23,269 nucleotides of DNA from DATLZB01 sp035574175 (GTDB taxonomy: Bacteria > Pseudomonadota > Alphaproteobacteria > Rhizobiales > Hyphomicrobiaceae). The notes under the pieces were generated by a model, which did no database searches, was not told the origin of the DNA, and saw nothing but the letters and a program-made list of their open reading frames with translations. A program made the translations under genes and the position numbers. The stretch lies in NCBI GenBank assembly GCA_035574175.1, contig DATLZB010000217.1:1-23269 (forward strand). Direction: 5' to 3'. Shown piece after piece: positions 1-7,946 of this stretch (the stretch's first letter is position 1; each line of letters opens with the position of its first letter).

Positions 1-592
1 GCAGAAACGCCTCAATGTTCTTTTCAACCGCCACGCGGCCGACGTAGAGGAAGACCGGCCCGTCGCCGAACAGGCGCACGTTGCGGGGGCGGAACAGGTC
101 GCAATCGACCCCGCGCGTCCACGGCAGCAAGCGTTCCAGTCCGTGCGCCTCAAGCTCCGCTGCCAGGCTTCGGCTCGCTACCATCACCCCGGCCCCGGCA
201 TTGTGGAAGCGCCGCTCGACGGCGTAGGTCCAGCTCGCCGGAATGCCGAACCTGGACGAAAGATATTCGGGAAAGCGCGTGTGAAAGGCGGTGGTGAAGG
301 GAATGCCTCGCTTGAGGCAATAGGTGCGCGTCATCCAGCCGATGGGACCCTCGGTGGCAACGTGCACGGCGTCCGGCTTGATGCATCCGACGCGTTCGAC
401 GAGGTAGCTGTGGCCGGGGACGGCCAGCCTGATCTCGGGATAGGTGGGGCAGGGCAGAGTGCGGAACTCGTTCGGTGTCAGGAACGTGGGCTCGACACCG
501 AGCTCGCGCAGCTCCATCTCCAGCCGCTCGTAAGTGCGAACGACACCGTTCACCTGCGGCCGCCAGGCATCGGTGGCCACCAGAAGGCGCAT
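1..592 (-). CDS. GT4-family glycosyltransferase (partial, C-terminus beyond left edge)
   Basis: The first 197 residues of a GT-B fold, family-4 type glycosyltransferase are visible; the gene runs off the left edge, so most of the C-terminal nucleotide-sugar domain is missing. The N-terminus reads MRLLVATDAWRPQVNGVVRT, the typical acceptor-domain start with the VNGVVRT loop at residues 14-20. Further family signatures are ATEGPIGW (79-86), FHTRFPEY (103-110), the domain-linker stretch RGVDCDLFRP (160-169) and YVGRVAVEKN (183-192), which opens the second Rossmann domain. Relatives transfer hexoses from NDP-sugars to lipid or polyisoprenoid acceptors on the cytoplasmic face of the membrane (MgtA/PimB/SqdX-like proteins). 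The donor and acceptor cannot be read from sequence. Its ATG overlaps the TGA of the upstream metallophosphoesterase by one base, so translation is probably coupled and the two may share a glycolipid pathway (inference). Confidence 0.9.
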   Translation of the reverse strand, partial: MRLLVATDAWRPQVNGVVRTYERLEMELRELGVEPTFLTPNEFRTLPCPTYPEIRLAVPGHSYLVERVGCIKPDAVHVATEGPIGWMTRTYCLKRGIPFTTAFHTRFPEYLSSRFGIPASWTYAVERRFHNAGAGVMVASRSLAAELEAHGLERLLPWTRGVDCDLFRPRNVRLFGDGPVFLYVGRVAVEKNIEAFL

Positions 593-1380
593 CAGGCAGC
601 AGCTTCCAGCGGCTTCGGCTCGCCGGCCGCCTGCTCGCGCGCCGCCATAACCTCCAGCCAACGGACGACCCGTAGCTCGCCGTCGCGCGTCTCGACCACG
701 GCGGTGCAGCTCTCCACCCAGTCGCCCGTGTTCACGTAATGCACGTCCCCGATCTGGCGAGAAGCGGCATGGTGAATGTGACCACAGATGACGCCGTGCA
801 CTTGGTGCTGACGCGCAGCATCGGTAAGAGCACGCTCGAACTCCCCGATGTGGTTCACGCAGCTCTTGACGCGGTGTTTGAGATAGGCCGAAAGCGACCA
901 GTAGCCGAGGCCGAGTTGTCGGCGCACCCAATTGACCGGCACGTTCAAAGCCAGGGCCGCCGCATAGCCGCGGTCGCCGAGCAACGCTAGCCAGCGCGCG
1001 TAGCGCACGACAACGTCGTACTCGTCCCCATGCATTACGAGATAGCGCTTGCCGTCGGCGGTCTCATGAACGGCGTTGCGGACAATCTCGACGCCGCCAA
1101 AGCGGGTGCCGCAGTAGTCGCGCAGACCCTCGTCGTGATTGCCGGGAATGAACACCACGCGGGTGCCGCTGCGGACCTTGCGAAGGATCTGCTGTAGTAC
1201 GGCATCGTGCGAGGGAGGCCAGGACGTGCCGCGGCGAATGCGCCAAAAGTCGACGATGTCACCCACCAGGTACAGAGTATCGGTCTCGTGGCGTTGCAGG
1301 AAATCGACCAGGCACTCAGCCTGGCAGGTGCGGGTGCCGAGATGAACGTCGGAAATGAAAATGGTCGCGTAGTGTGCCAT
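592..1380 (-). CDS. LpxH-like calcineurin-family metallophosphoesterase
   Basis: This 262-residue protein is a calcineurin-like metallophosphoesterase of the UDP-2,3-diacylglucosamine diphosphatase (LpxH) group. The dinuclear-metal ligands are all present: SDVHLG (D11, H13), GDIVDFW (D41), PGNHDEG (N81, H82), MHGDEYD (H117) and CGHIHH (H201, H203). The spacing is close to that of E. coli LpxH, and the length is slightly above the usual 240 or so residues. LpxH removes UMP from UDP-diacylglucosamine in lipid A synthesis at the inner membrane. Alphaproteobacteria often carry several paralogues and many use LpxI instead, so the true substrate is open. An in-frame ATG exists at 1434, but I chose the one at 1380: homology starts there and GGGAGA lies about ten bases upstream. 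The stop shares one base with the start of the GT4 gene, which suggests a two-gene operon. Confidence 0.9.
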   Translation of the reverse strand: MAHYATIFISDVHLGTRTCQAECLVDFLQRHETDTLYLVGDIVDFWRIRRGTSWPPSHDAVLQQILRKVRSGTRVVFIPGNHDEGLRDYCGTRFGGVEIVRNAVHETADGKRYLVMHGDEYDVVVRYARWLALLGDRGYAAALALNVPVNWVRRQLGLGYWSLSAYLKHRVKSCVNHIGEFERALTDAARQHQVHGVICGHIHHAASRQIGDVHYVNTGDWVESCTAVVETRDGELRVVRWLEVMAAREQAAGEPKPLEAAA

Positions 1381-1476
1381 TGCGTCATGCTCTCCCGTGC
1401 GGCCCAGGCCCCACGACCGGCGCCCGGCCGCCAAGTGAACGGGAGTCGGATTTCAAAAGTGTGACAAAGTGCCTTG

Positions 1477-2151
1477 CTACATGCGTTTTCGGCCGTTCAG
1501 CGTGGAGACCAGTACATTTCCGGTGTGGTCGATCAGCCGCGGCCACAGCTGGCGCTGGACATGACGCAACGCGGTCTGCAACAAGACCCAGGCCCGGTGC
1601 CAGTTGAAGAAGCGCGGGACCCGACGGCAATACTGCAGATACGACGGCCCGTAGGCGGCTTCGAGCCATGGCTCCTCCACAAGCGCCATCAGCACGTAGA
1701 CGCAGGCCAGCGCCATGCACAGAATGTAGGTCATACCACTGTCCGCAGCGATCGCAAGGCTCGCGAACACCGGAATGACCGTGGCGTATTGCGGGTTTCG
1801 GGTCCAACGGTAGATGCCGTGGGTCACGAGACCGTCGCGGCTGCAATAGGTGTTGTCGCGGCCGAGCGCTATGCAGGCGTAAAGGTAAAGAGTGCCAGAG
1901 AGAGCGAGCGCGAAAAGGCTCGTCACGCGGACGCCGTCCGGCAAGTCGAAGAAGGGAACCGGATCAGTTACCGCCGTGGCGAAGGCGGCAACGTTGAGGG
2001 TGCGAAAGAGCGTCCAGAACATCCAGCTCTGCCAAGTGCCGGGGCTGGGGGTTGGCCAGATGCGGAAGGCCGGATCGATCAGTGTACGCCAAAGCAGCGG
2101 GATGAGCAGCGTTGCCGCAGTCAATCCTAACGCAAACCAAACCATCGCCAT
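1477..2151 (-). CDS. ICMT/phospholipid-methyltransferase-like membrane protein
   Basis: This is a 224-residue integral membrane protein with about five hydrophobic segments, among them 4-22, 42-62, 77-95 and 125-157. The signature is C-terminal: HGIYRWTRNPQY (111-122), then EEPWLEAAYGPSYLQYCRRV (159-178). This RNPxY...EExxLxxxYGxxYxxYxxxVPRF pattern marks the isoprenylcysteine carboxyl methyltransferase/phosphatidylethanolamine N-methyltransferase superfamily, which uses S-adenosylmethionine at the membrane. The exact substrate is unknown; many bacterial members are uncharacterised. An upstream in-frame ATG at 2202 would add 17 hydrophilic residues. I prefer 2151, or the second ATG at 2145, because the first membrane helix begins there, although no strong ribosome-binding site is visible. 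It lies 96 bases upstream of the LpxH-like gene on the same strand and could be co-transcribed with it. Confidence 0.8.
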   Translation of the reverse strand: MAMVWFALGLTAATLLIPLLWRTLIDPAFRIWPTPSPGTWQSWMFWTLFRTLNVAAFATAVTDPVPFFDLPDGVRVTSLFALALSGTLYLYACIALGRDNTYCSRDGLVTHGIYRWTRNPQYATVIPVFASLAIAADSGMTYILCMALACVYVLMALVEEPWLEAAYGPSYLQYCRRVPRFFNWHRAWVLLQTALRHVQRQLWPRLIDHTGNVLVSTLNGRKRM

Positions 2152-2328
2152 GGAAGACAGGCCTCGGCATTCCAACTTGCAACGGCGGCCCGTGCAAAGC
2201 ATCTGCCCCCCGCGGCCGGCCGTCGATGCCTAGTATGACTGATATAGAACGAAACTACGAGGGCGGAGTTGCGCCGCATGCGGCCGTTCTCGGACGCCCA
2301 AAAACACGCAAGCATGTCGTGTCTGACA

Positions 2329-3189
2329 TCAGAACACCCGGTCCGGAAAGTAGCGCAGCAATAGCTCCTCGAAGCGTCCGCTGGCGCGGACGCGGCGCAG
2401 CGCCTGGTTCAGCTCGGCCCGCAGGGCGCGATCGTTCTTGGCCACGGCAATGGCCAAGCCGTCGCCGAAGTACTTGGGCTCGAAGAACGGCCCGCCCTTG
2501 ATTTCGCAGCATTCCTTGGAAAGCGTGCCATTGGTCCACAAGTTGAGGCTGATGCCGTCGTCGAAAATGAGGTCCACCTTCTTCTGGATGAGGGCCTCGC
2601 GCGCGAGCTCTTGGCTCTCGAAGCTCTCGACGATGCTTTCGCGGAAGAACGCCTGGACATAAGCCTCGTGGGTGGTGCCCCTCGCCACGCCGATGCGAAC
2701 GCCCTCCAAGCCGTCGGGCGTGATCTCGAAGTCGGGGCCGCCGCGCCGGCCGGCAAAGCGGCCGGGGGTGTGCAGATAGCGATCGGTGAAGTCAACGCTG
2801 GCGAGCGCCGAAGCCGTGACGATGTGTCCGGCGATGACGGCGTCTGCCTGCCGACGCGCGAGCGCGCCAAAGAGTTGCTCCCAGGGCCGCGCGCTGACGT
2901 CGCACGGCATGTTGAGCTCCAGGCAAATGGCGCGCGCCAAGTCGACGTTGAAGCCGGTCAACACCCCATCCTCGTCCTCAAAATTGAAGGGCGGAAAGTC
3001 GTTGGTCGTGAGGAAGCGCAGGACGACCCGGCGCTCAGGCGGGTCGGCTTCCGGCTGCCTTGACGTCTGCGCCACCGCAGCCGACGTCGGCGCGAGCGTC
3101 GTCGCAACAATCACAAGGCCCAACCGGACGAGCCAGCCAAGCCGCAACAGGGCCTTACACCTTCCCCATTTCATGAGGTCGGCACACAT
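2329..3189 (-). CDS. Family-3 periplasmic solute-binding protein (amino-acid ABC type)
   Basis: This 286-residue protein belongs to the SBP_bac_3 family (HisJ/GlnH/FliY-like). A signal peptide is evident: basic residues, a hydrophobic core at about 16-40 and a probable cleavage after AVA at residue 40. The mature domain begins with the family pattern RFLTTNDFPPFNFEDEDGVL and GFNVDLARAIC, followed by DAVIAGHIVT, ITPDGLEGVRIGVARGTTHE and KKVDLIFDD, and ends FEELLLRYFPDRVF, the usual C-terminal helix. Such proteins deliver polar amino acids or opines to an inner-membrane ABC transporter; some act as sensor ligands or, in alphaproteobacteria, accompany alcohol dehydrogenases. No permease or ATPase gene is next to it, so it is an orphan in this window. 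The start at 3189 is supported by GAGGTAA nine bases upstream. It diverges from the glycosyltransferase at 3290. Confidence 0.9.
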   Translation of the reverse strand: MCADLMKWGRCKALLRLGWLVRLGLVIVATTLAPTSAAVAQTSRQPEADPPERRVVLRFLTTNDFPPFNFEDEDGVLTGFNVDLARAICLELNMPCDVSARPWEQLFGALARRQADAVIAGHIVTASALASVDFTDRYLHTPGRFAGRRGGPDFEITPDGLEGVRIGVARGTTHEAYVQAFFRESIVESFESQELAREALIQKKVDLIFDDGISLNLWTNGTLSKECCEIKGGPFFEPKYFGDGLAIAVAKNDRALRAELNQALRRVRASGRFEELLLRYFPDRVF

Positions 3190-3289
3190 GCAAATGGCTT
3201 ACCTCAGCCGGGACCTATCACGGGTAAGGCGCACACGGGAGGAATCAAGCTACGCCTATCACTAGCGCGGCACTGCGATCGAATCTAGA
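3190..3289. promoter_or_regulatory. Divergent intergenic region (solute-binding protein / GT2)
   Basis: This 100-base gap must hold the promoters of both flanking genes. It contains a perfect ten-base palindrome AATCTAGATT at 3282-3291, which reaches into the assumed TTG start codon, and two GAATC sites (3242-3246 and 3281-3285) of the CcrM type. No convincing -35/-10 pair was identified on either strand. The ribosome-binding site of the minus-strand gene (GAGGTAA) lies at its left end. Confidence 0.3.
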
Positions 3290-5128
3290 TTGCTATTTCC
3301 ATTCGATGGAATACCGGCGTGGGGCGCGGCAGCCGTGTGGCCCAGGAAGGGGCAGGGGCCCGGTTCGTCTTTCAAGCAGGTCGAGCAGGAGTATGGCTTT
3401 CTGCTCGGGCGGCTTATTGACCGTGAGACCCTGGCGAGGTCCGACCGTGAGGCTCGCTCCTTAGGGCTCGCGCCGCATCAGGTGCTGCTGGCACGCGGCT
3501 GGGTGCGCGCGGACCAGTACGTGGAGGCGCTATCGGGCGAGCTGTGGCCGGCGTTGCGATCCACGGCTCGGGTCCCCACCTCGACGGTGCTGATCGACGC
3601 AACCTCCGACCGGCCTTATGAAATTGGCAGGCGCATCGCGGCCGAAGCGGCAGCCGGCCGCGCCGCGATGCTCGTGTCTCCTTCGGCACTAACGTGGGGG
3701 GACGTGCCGATCAGCCGCGCGGAGCGGGTCGAAGAAGCAGCAGCCGGCTTCCGGCGCCGCTACCCTGAGCATTCCGCCGCAGCGCCGGCGCGACGCTGGC
3801 AGGTGTGGGCAGCGGTGATCGCGGCCTCTGCGGGAGCCGGTATGTTCGCCCTTGCACCGGGCGCGGCATGGCTCGCGCTTTGCGCGCTGATCGCCATCCC
3901 GTTCTTGTGCGTCGCCGTGGTCAGGGTGCTGGCGCTGGTCCTGCTGGCCGGCTCGAGCCCAGGCCAAGTTCGTCGCGTCCGCCGGAGGCCGGACGCGGAG
4001 CTGCCGGTCTACACCATTCTGGTGCCGATGCTCAGGGAAGCGGAGGTGCTGGCCGATTTTATCGCCGCCCTTCGCGCTCTTGACTATCCGCCAGCCAAGC
4101 TCGACGTGATCCTGATCCTTGAAGGCTCCGACCTCGAAACACAACTGGCGGCGGCAGAGGTCGATCTGCCGGGCTTCGTGCGTGTGGTGGTGGTGCCCGA
4201 CGCCCCACCGAGAACCAAGCCTAAAGCGCTCAACTATGGGCTTCAGTTCGCGCGAGGGGACTATGTCACCGTGTATGACGCTGAGGACGTCGCGGACCGC
4301 GGTCAATTGAGGGAGGCGCTGGCGCTCTTTCAGGAGCCGGGCACAAGGCTTGCCTGCGTGCAGGCCCAGCTCAGCACCTACAATCCTTGCGCGAGCTGGC
4401 TCACCCGCCAGTTCACGCTCGAATATTCGGCGCTGTTCGATGGCATCCTGCCAGCCCTGTCCCGCCTCGGATTGCCGCTGCCGCTTGGCGGCACCTCCAA
4501 CCACTTCCCCCGCGCCGTGCTCGACGCGGTGGGCGGCTGGGATCCGCACAATGTTACGGAGGATGCCGATCTCGGCATCAGGATCGCACGCCGGGGCGGG
4601 CGGATTGCAGTGCTCGCCTCGACGACGTGGGAGGAGGCGCCGGAGACGTTCGTGGTCTGGATGCGCCAGCGGACCCGCTGGCTCAAGGGGTGGATGCTCA
4701 CGTATCTCGTCCATATGCGCCGTCCGGCGCGGCTCTTCCACGAGCTGGGCCTGTGGCGCTTTCTCGGTTTCCAGATGCTGATGGGAGGGCTGATCCTTTC
4801 GGCTCTGGTGCATCCGCTGTTCTATCTCATGCTGGCCCACGCGTGGGCGGGAGGCCCCTTCATGCAGCAACCGGCCTCGGCGCCCGAATTCGTCCTGCTG
4901 GCGCTCGCCGTGTTCAACCTGGCCGCCGGCTACTTGACTGCGATGGTGCTCGCGGCTGCCACGGTCTGCCGCCGGCGCCGCTTGCTTCTGGCTTTCGACG
5001 TGGTGTTGATGCCCCTCTACTGGCTGCTGATTTCGCTGGCCGCCTACCGGGCCTTGGTCCAGGTACTCCGCGCGCCTCATCTATGGGAGAAGACGCCGCA
5101 CGCCTGCCGGTCGCGGCGCGCCAAATGA
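3290..5128 (+). CDS. Membrane family-2 glycosyltransferase with N-terminal MshEN-like domain (XagB-type)
   Basis: This is a processive-type GT2 enzyme of up to 612 residues. Residues about 33-160 form an N-terminal region (YGFLLGRLID, LGLAPHQVLLARGWV, QYVEALSGELW) like the small domain found at the front of type II secretion ATPases. Two membrane segments follow (170-192, 195-220), then the GT-A domain: YTILVPMLREAEVL (241-254), DAED (330-333), the TED base motif (423-425) and QRTRW (460-464), equivalent to QxxRW of cellulose/hyaluronan synthases. C-terminal helices lie at about 490-520, 533-558 and 567-592. It probably polymerises or transfers sugars from UDP-sugars across the inner membrane for an exopolysaccharide. 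The start is uncertain: TTG at 3290 has no visible ribosome-binding site, and GTG at 3335, preceded by a G-rich stretch, is an alternative. No polysaccharide genes flank it. Confidence 0.88.
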   Translation: MLFPFDGIPAWGAAAVWPRKGQGPGSSFKQVEQEYGFLLGRLIDRETLARSDREARSLGLAPHQVLLARGWVRADQYVEALSGELWPALRSTARVPTSTVLIDATSDRPYEIGRRIAAEAAAGRAAMLVSPSALTWGDVPISRAERVEEAAAGFRRRYPEHSAAAPARRWQVWAAVIAASAGAGMFALAPGAAWLALCALIAIPFLCVAVVRVLALVLLAGSSPGQVRRVRRRPDAELPVYTILVPMLREAEVLADFIAALRALDYPPAKLDVILILEGSDLETQLAAAEVDLPGFVRVVVVPDAPPRTKPKALNYGLQFARGDYVTVYDAEDVADRGQLREALALFQEPGTRLACVQAQLSTYNPCASWLTRQFTLEYSALFDGILPALSRLGLPLPLGGTSNHFPRAVLDAVGGWDPHNVTEDADLGIRIARRGGRIAVLASTTWEEAPETFVVWMRQRTRWLKGWMLTYLVHMRRPARLFHELGLWRFLGFQMLMGGLILSALVHPLFYLMLAHAWAGGPFMQQPASAPEFVLLALAVFNLAAGYLTAMVLAAATVCRRRRLLLAFDVVLMPLYWLLISLAAYRALVQVLRAPHLWEKTPHACRSRRAK

Positions 5129-5234
5129 GATGGCCAACGACGACGCAATCAGTCATTGACGGGCGGTGTCCGCGCTTGGATCATGCGCGGATCATCGACC
5201 CGCTCAAGCACCAGCCGCCCGTTGGGGAGTTGTC

Positions 5235-5675
5235 ATGCGTTATCGTCACACCATGGTCCGCGTCCGCAATCTTGAGGAGTCCCTCGACTTCTACTGCAAC
5301 AAGCTCGGCCTCATCGAAACGCGCCGCGTCGAGCGCCCACAGCAGAAGTACACGCTGGTGTTTCTCGCTGCGCCGCAGGACGTGGAACGCGCCAAGGCCG
5401 ACAGGTCATGTGAGCTGGAGCTCACCTATAACTATGACCCGGAGGATTACGGCTCGGCCCGCAACTTCGGGCATCTCGCCTATGAGGTCGACAACATCTA
5501 CGAGGTCTGCCAGCGCCTGCTCGACAAGGGCGTTACGATCAACCGTCCGCCGCGCGACGGCAACTTGGCCTTTGTCCGCTCGCCGGACCTGATATCGATC
5601 GAAATCATCCAGAAGGGCCCGGCGCTCGAGCCGAAGGAGCCGTGGAAGTCGATGCCCAACGTGGGCACATGGTGA
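5235..5675 (+). CDS. gloA: Glyoxalase I (lactoylglutathione lyase)
   Basis: A 146-residue protein of the vicinal-oxygen-chelate family, matching glyoxalase I in length and motifs. It isomerises the glutathione hemithioacetal of methylglyoxal to S-lactoylglutathione in the cytoplasm. All four expected metal ligands are present: H5 (RYRHTMVRV), E62 (LELTYNYD), H80 (FGHLAYEV) and E123 (ISIEIIQ). The sequence NLEESLDFYCNKLGL is the family's first helix. I set the start at 5235 because GGGGAG lies about six bases upstream and homology begins at MRYRHTM; an upstream in-frame ATG at 5166 only adds non-conserved residues. The C-terminus (PKEPWKSMPNVGTW) is longer than in E. coli but typical of alphaproteobacteria. 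It is the first gene of a closely spaced series leading to ftsK. Confidence 0.93.
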   Translation: MRYRHTMVRVRNLEESLDFYCNKLGLIETRRVERPQQKYTLVFLAAPQDVERAKADRSCELELTYNYDPEDYGSARNFGHLAYEVDNIYEVCQRLLDKGVTINRPPRDGNLAFVRSPDLISIEIIQKGPALEPKEPWKSMPNVGTW

Positions 5676-5710
5676 AAGGCGAGGGGAGCTGGAAGGCGAG
5701 GGGAGTGCGC

Positions 5711-6697
5711 ATGAGCATGACGCGGCGGCTGGGCCGTAACGGTCCGGAGGTCTCGGCCATCGGCATCGGTTGCTGGACGATCGGCGGGCTTGTCGATCGG
5801 GAAGGCAACCGCAAGCACGGCTGGTATGGCACCGACGATCAGGAGTCGATCCGCGCGATTCACCGCGCCATCGAGCTCGGCGTCACTTTCATCGACACGG
5901 CCGACATCTACGGGGTCGGCCATTCGGAGCGGCTGCTCGGCAGAGCGCTCAAGGGCAAGCGCAACAATCTCGTCATCGCCACCAAGTTCGGCAAGACCTT
6001 CAACGAGGCGACGGGCGTGCGCACGGACGCCCACAACGAGGCGCCCGACTACGTGCGCTGGGCGTGCGAGCAAAGCCTCAGGCGGCTTCAGACCGACTAC
6101 ATCGATCTTTATCAACTTCACGACGCGCGCATGGACTTGAGCCTCGTCGACGGGCTTCTGGAAACGCTGGAGGGCCTCGTCGCGGCGGGCAAGATCAGGG
6201 GCTACGGCTGGAGCACGGACGACCCGCAGCGCGCCGCTGCCTTTGCACGCGGGCCCAACTGCACCGCCGTCCAGCACAAGCTCAACGTGTTCGAGGACAA
6301 CTCGGAGATGCTCCGGCTTTGCGAGGAACTGGGACTTGCCGCGATCAACCGCTCGCCGCTTGGACAGGGGTTGCTCACGGGCAAGTTCCACAGCGGTTCG
6401 AGGTTCGAGACGTTCGACGTGCGGGCGAGGTGGAACCTGGTGAATGGGCGGCAGGCGACGCAGCTTAAGGTGCTCGACCGGATCCGCGGTCTACTCACCA
6501 GCGACGGGCGTAGCTTGGTGCAAGGAGCGCTCGGCTGGATCCTGGCGCGAAGTCCGGTGACGATCCCCATTCCCGGCTTCCGTTCGGTTGCACAAGTGGA
6601 GGATAACTGCGGCGTGCTCACCAAGGGTCCCCTGCCAGCAGCCGTGATGGCGACCATCGAGCGCGAAATGGCCGCCCTGGCAAGCGATGCGGCTTGA
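5711..6697 (+). CDS. Aldo/keto reductase
   Basis: A 328-residue NAD(P)H-dependent aldo/keto reductase with the TIM-barrel family pattern. The catalytic tetrad can be placed: D62 (FIDTADIYG), Y67, K92 (IATKFGK) and H137 (DLYQLHD). Also seen are LGRNGPEVSAIGIGCW at the N-terminus, GKIRGYGWST, INRSPLGQGLLTGKF and the cofactor-side motif IPIPGFRSVAQVEDN. The closest general type is the AKR11/AKR12-like bacterial group; the substrate cannot be named. The start at 5711 is supported by GGGGAG six bases upstream; an in-frame ATG at 5642 would overlap the glyoxalase gene. The 35-base gap after glyoxalase suggests co-transcription, and both enzymes could act on reactive carbonyls (inference). Confidence 0.93.
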   Translation: MSMTRRLGRNGPEVSAIGIGCWTIGGLVDREGNRKHGWYGTDDQESIRAIHRAIELGVTFIDTADIYGVGHSERLLGRALKGKRNNLVIATKFGKTFNEATGVRTDAHNEAPDYVRWACEQSLRRLQTDYIDLYQLHDARMDLSLVDGLLETLEGLVAAGKIRGYGWSTDDPQRAAAFARGPNCTAVQHKLNVFEDNSEMLRLCEELGLAAINRSPLGQGLLTGKFHSGSRFETFDVRARWNLVNGRQATQLKVLDRIRGLLTSDGRSLVQGALGWILARSPVTIPIPGFRSVAQVEDNCGVLTKGPLPAAVMATIEREMAALASDAA

Positions 6698-6709
6698 TCC
6701 CGAGCGACA

Positions 6710-7933
6710 ATGCGCACAAGCCCCATCTCCGGCCTGGCGGCGCTGGCCGCGGGCGTCGTCCTGTCACCGTTCACGCGCCTCAGGAGGCTGCTCGAAGGGA
6801 TCGAGCCCGGCCATGCAAGGCCAATCGAGCTCACCGTAGGCGAGCCCGGCGAGCAGATGCCGGGTTTCGTCATCGACAGGATGCGGGAGGCGGAGGCGAC
6901 GCTCGCCAGATATCCGACCATCCGCGGGAGCGACGAGCTGAGGCAGTCGATCGCCGACTGGATCGAACGGCGCTACAGCCTCGATAGGCCAATCGATGCC
7001 AAGCGTGAAGTGCACCCGGTCAACGGATCGCGCGAGGGGCTCTACTTCGCCATTCTGCCTGCCGCAGGCAGAAAGACGGTCGACGGCCGGCCGGCGGTGC
7101 TGCTGCCCAATCCCTACTATCAGGCCTACATCGGTGCCGCCTTCGCGGTGAACGCGGAGCCCTTCTATCTCGGCGCGACCGAAGCCACCGGTTTCCTCCC
7201 TGACCTCGAGGAGATCGCGGCCGACGAGCCGCTGCTGCGACGGGTGATCGCGTTCTACCTGTGCAGCCCAGCCAACCCGCAGGGCGCGGTGGCGAGCCGC
7301 GCTTATCTTGCCCGGGCGCTCGATCTGGCGCGTCGCTACGACTTCATGCTGTTCGCCGACGAATGCTATTCGGAGATTTACACGCGCGAAGCACCCGCCG
7401 GTGCCCTAGAGGTTGCCGCAGCAACGCCCGAGAGGTTTCGCAACCTTGTCGTTTTCAACTCCCTGTCAAAGCGGTCTAACCTGCCTGGGCTCAGGTCCGG
7501 CTTCTGCGCTGGGGACGGTGACTTCCTCGAAACGTTGGCCGAAATCCGCAACCTGACAGCCCCGCAAATGCCAGGGCCGATCCAGCACGCCTCGAGTGCG
7601 GCGTGGGCGGACGAGCAGCACGTTGCCGTCATACGCCAAGCCTACCGGGCCAAGTTTGATATCTGCGATGACGTGCTCAAGCAGCGCTTCGGTTACCGGC
7701 GGCCAGCCGGCGGCTTTTTCCTTTGGCTCGATATGAGCCAACTCGGCGGCGGTGTAGAAGCAAGCATAACCCTTTGGAAACGCTGTGGTGTCAAGGTCGT
7801 CCCCGGCGCCTACCTGGCACAGCCGGGTCGCGATGGCCTAAACCCCGGCGACCCTTATGTGCGGGTCGCACTGGTGCGCGATCCGGCCACCATCAGGGAG
7901 GCGCTCGAACGAATCGTTTCCGTCGCCGCGTAG
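6710..7933 (+). CDS. PLP aminotransferase class I/II, DapC-like (N-succinyl-DAP aminotransferase candidate)
   Basis: A 407-residue fold-type I aminotransferase. The PLP-binding lysine is K254 in FNSLSKRSNLPGLRSGF, with D217 (FADECYSEIY) for the pyridine nitrogen, N189 in SPANPQG and a late arginine in PYVRVALV for the substrate carboxylate. PFTRLRRLLEGIEPG and VGEPGEQMPGFV near the N-terminus, together with SKRSNLPG, resemble the alphaproteobacterial DapC group, which makes N-succinyl-LL-diaminopimelate for lysine and peptidoglycan. This assignment is from family knowledge and other aminotransferase activities remain possible. The ATG at 6710 lies only 12 bases after the aldo/keto reductase; no strong ribosome-binding site is visible, so coupling is likely. 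The next gene, ftsK, starts 13 bases downstream. Confidence 0.88.
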   Translation: MRTSPISGLAALAAGVVLSPFTRLRRLLEGIEPGHARPIELTVGEPGEQMPGFVIDRMREAEATLARYPTIRGSDELRQSIADWIERRYSLDRPIDAKREVHPVNGSREGLYFAILPAAGRKTVDGRPAVLLPNPYYQAYIGAAFAVNAEPFYLGATEATGFLPDLEEIAADEPLLRRVIAFYLCSPANPQGAVASRAYLARALDLARRYDFMLFADECYSEIYTREAPAGALEVAAATPERFRNLVVFNSLSKRSNLPGLRSGFCAGDGDFLETLAEIRNLTAPQMPGPIQHASSAAWADEQHVAVIRQAYRAKFDICDDVLKQRFGYRRPAGGFFLWLDMSQLGGGVEASITLWKRCGVKVVPGAYLAQPGRDGLNPGDPYVRVALVRDPATIREALERIVSVAA

Positions 7934-7946
7934 GTCGTTCGAGTCC

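Noticed and set aside
2273..2284. Perfect palindrome GCCGCATGCGGC after the solute-binding protein gene as a terminator
   Set aside because: No loop and no U-run on either strand; it is a plain GC-rich palindrome with no evidence of termination.
3242..3285. Two GAATC (CcrM-type GANTC) sites upstream of the GT2 gene, and single GANTC sites near ftsK and glnK
   Set aside because: GANTC is expected about once per 256 bases, so these numbers do not exceed chance and no cell-cycle control can be claimed.
3689..5080. 463-codon open frame antisense to the GT2 gene
   Set aside because: It lies fully inside a well-supported glycosyltransferase gene; the translation is rich in Arg, His and Gln with no domain, as expected for antisense frames in high-GC DNA.
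5498..6391. 297-codon minus-strand frame over glyoxalase and aldo/keto reductase
   Set aside because: Antisense shadow of two genes with complete catalytic residues.
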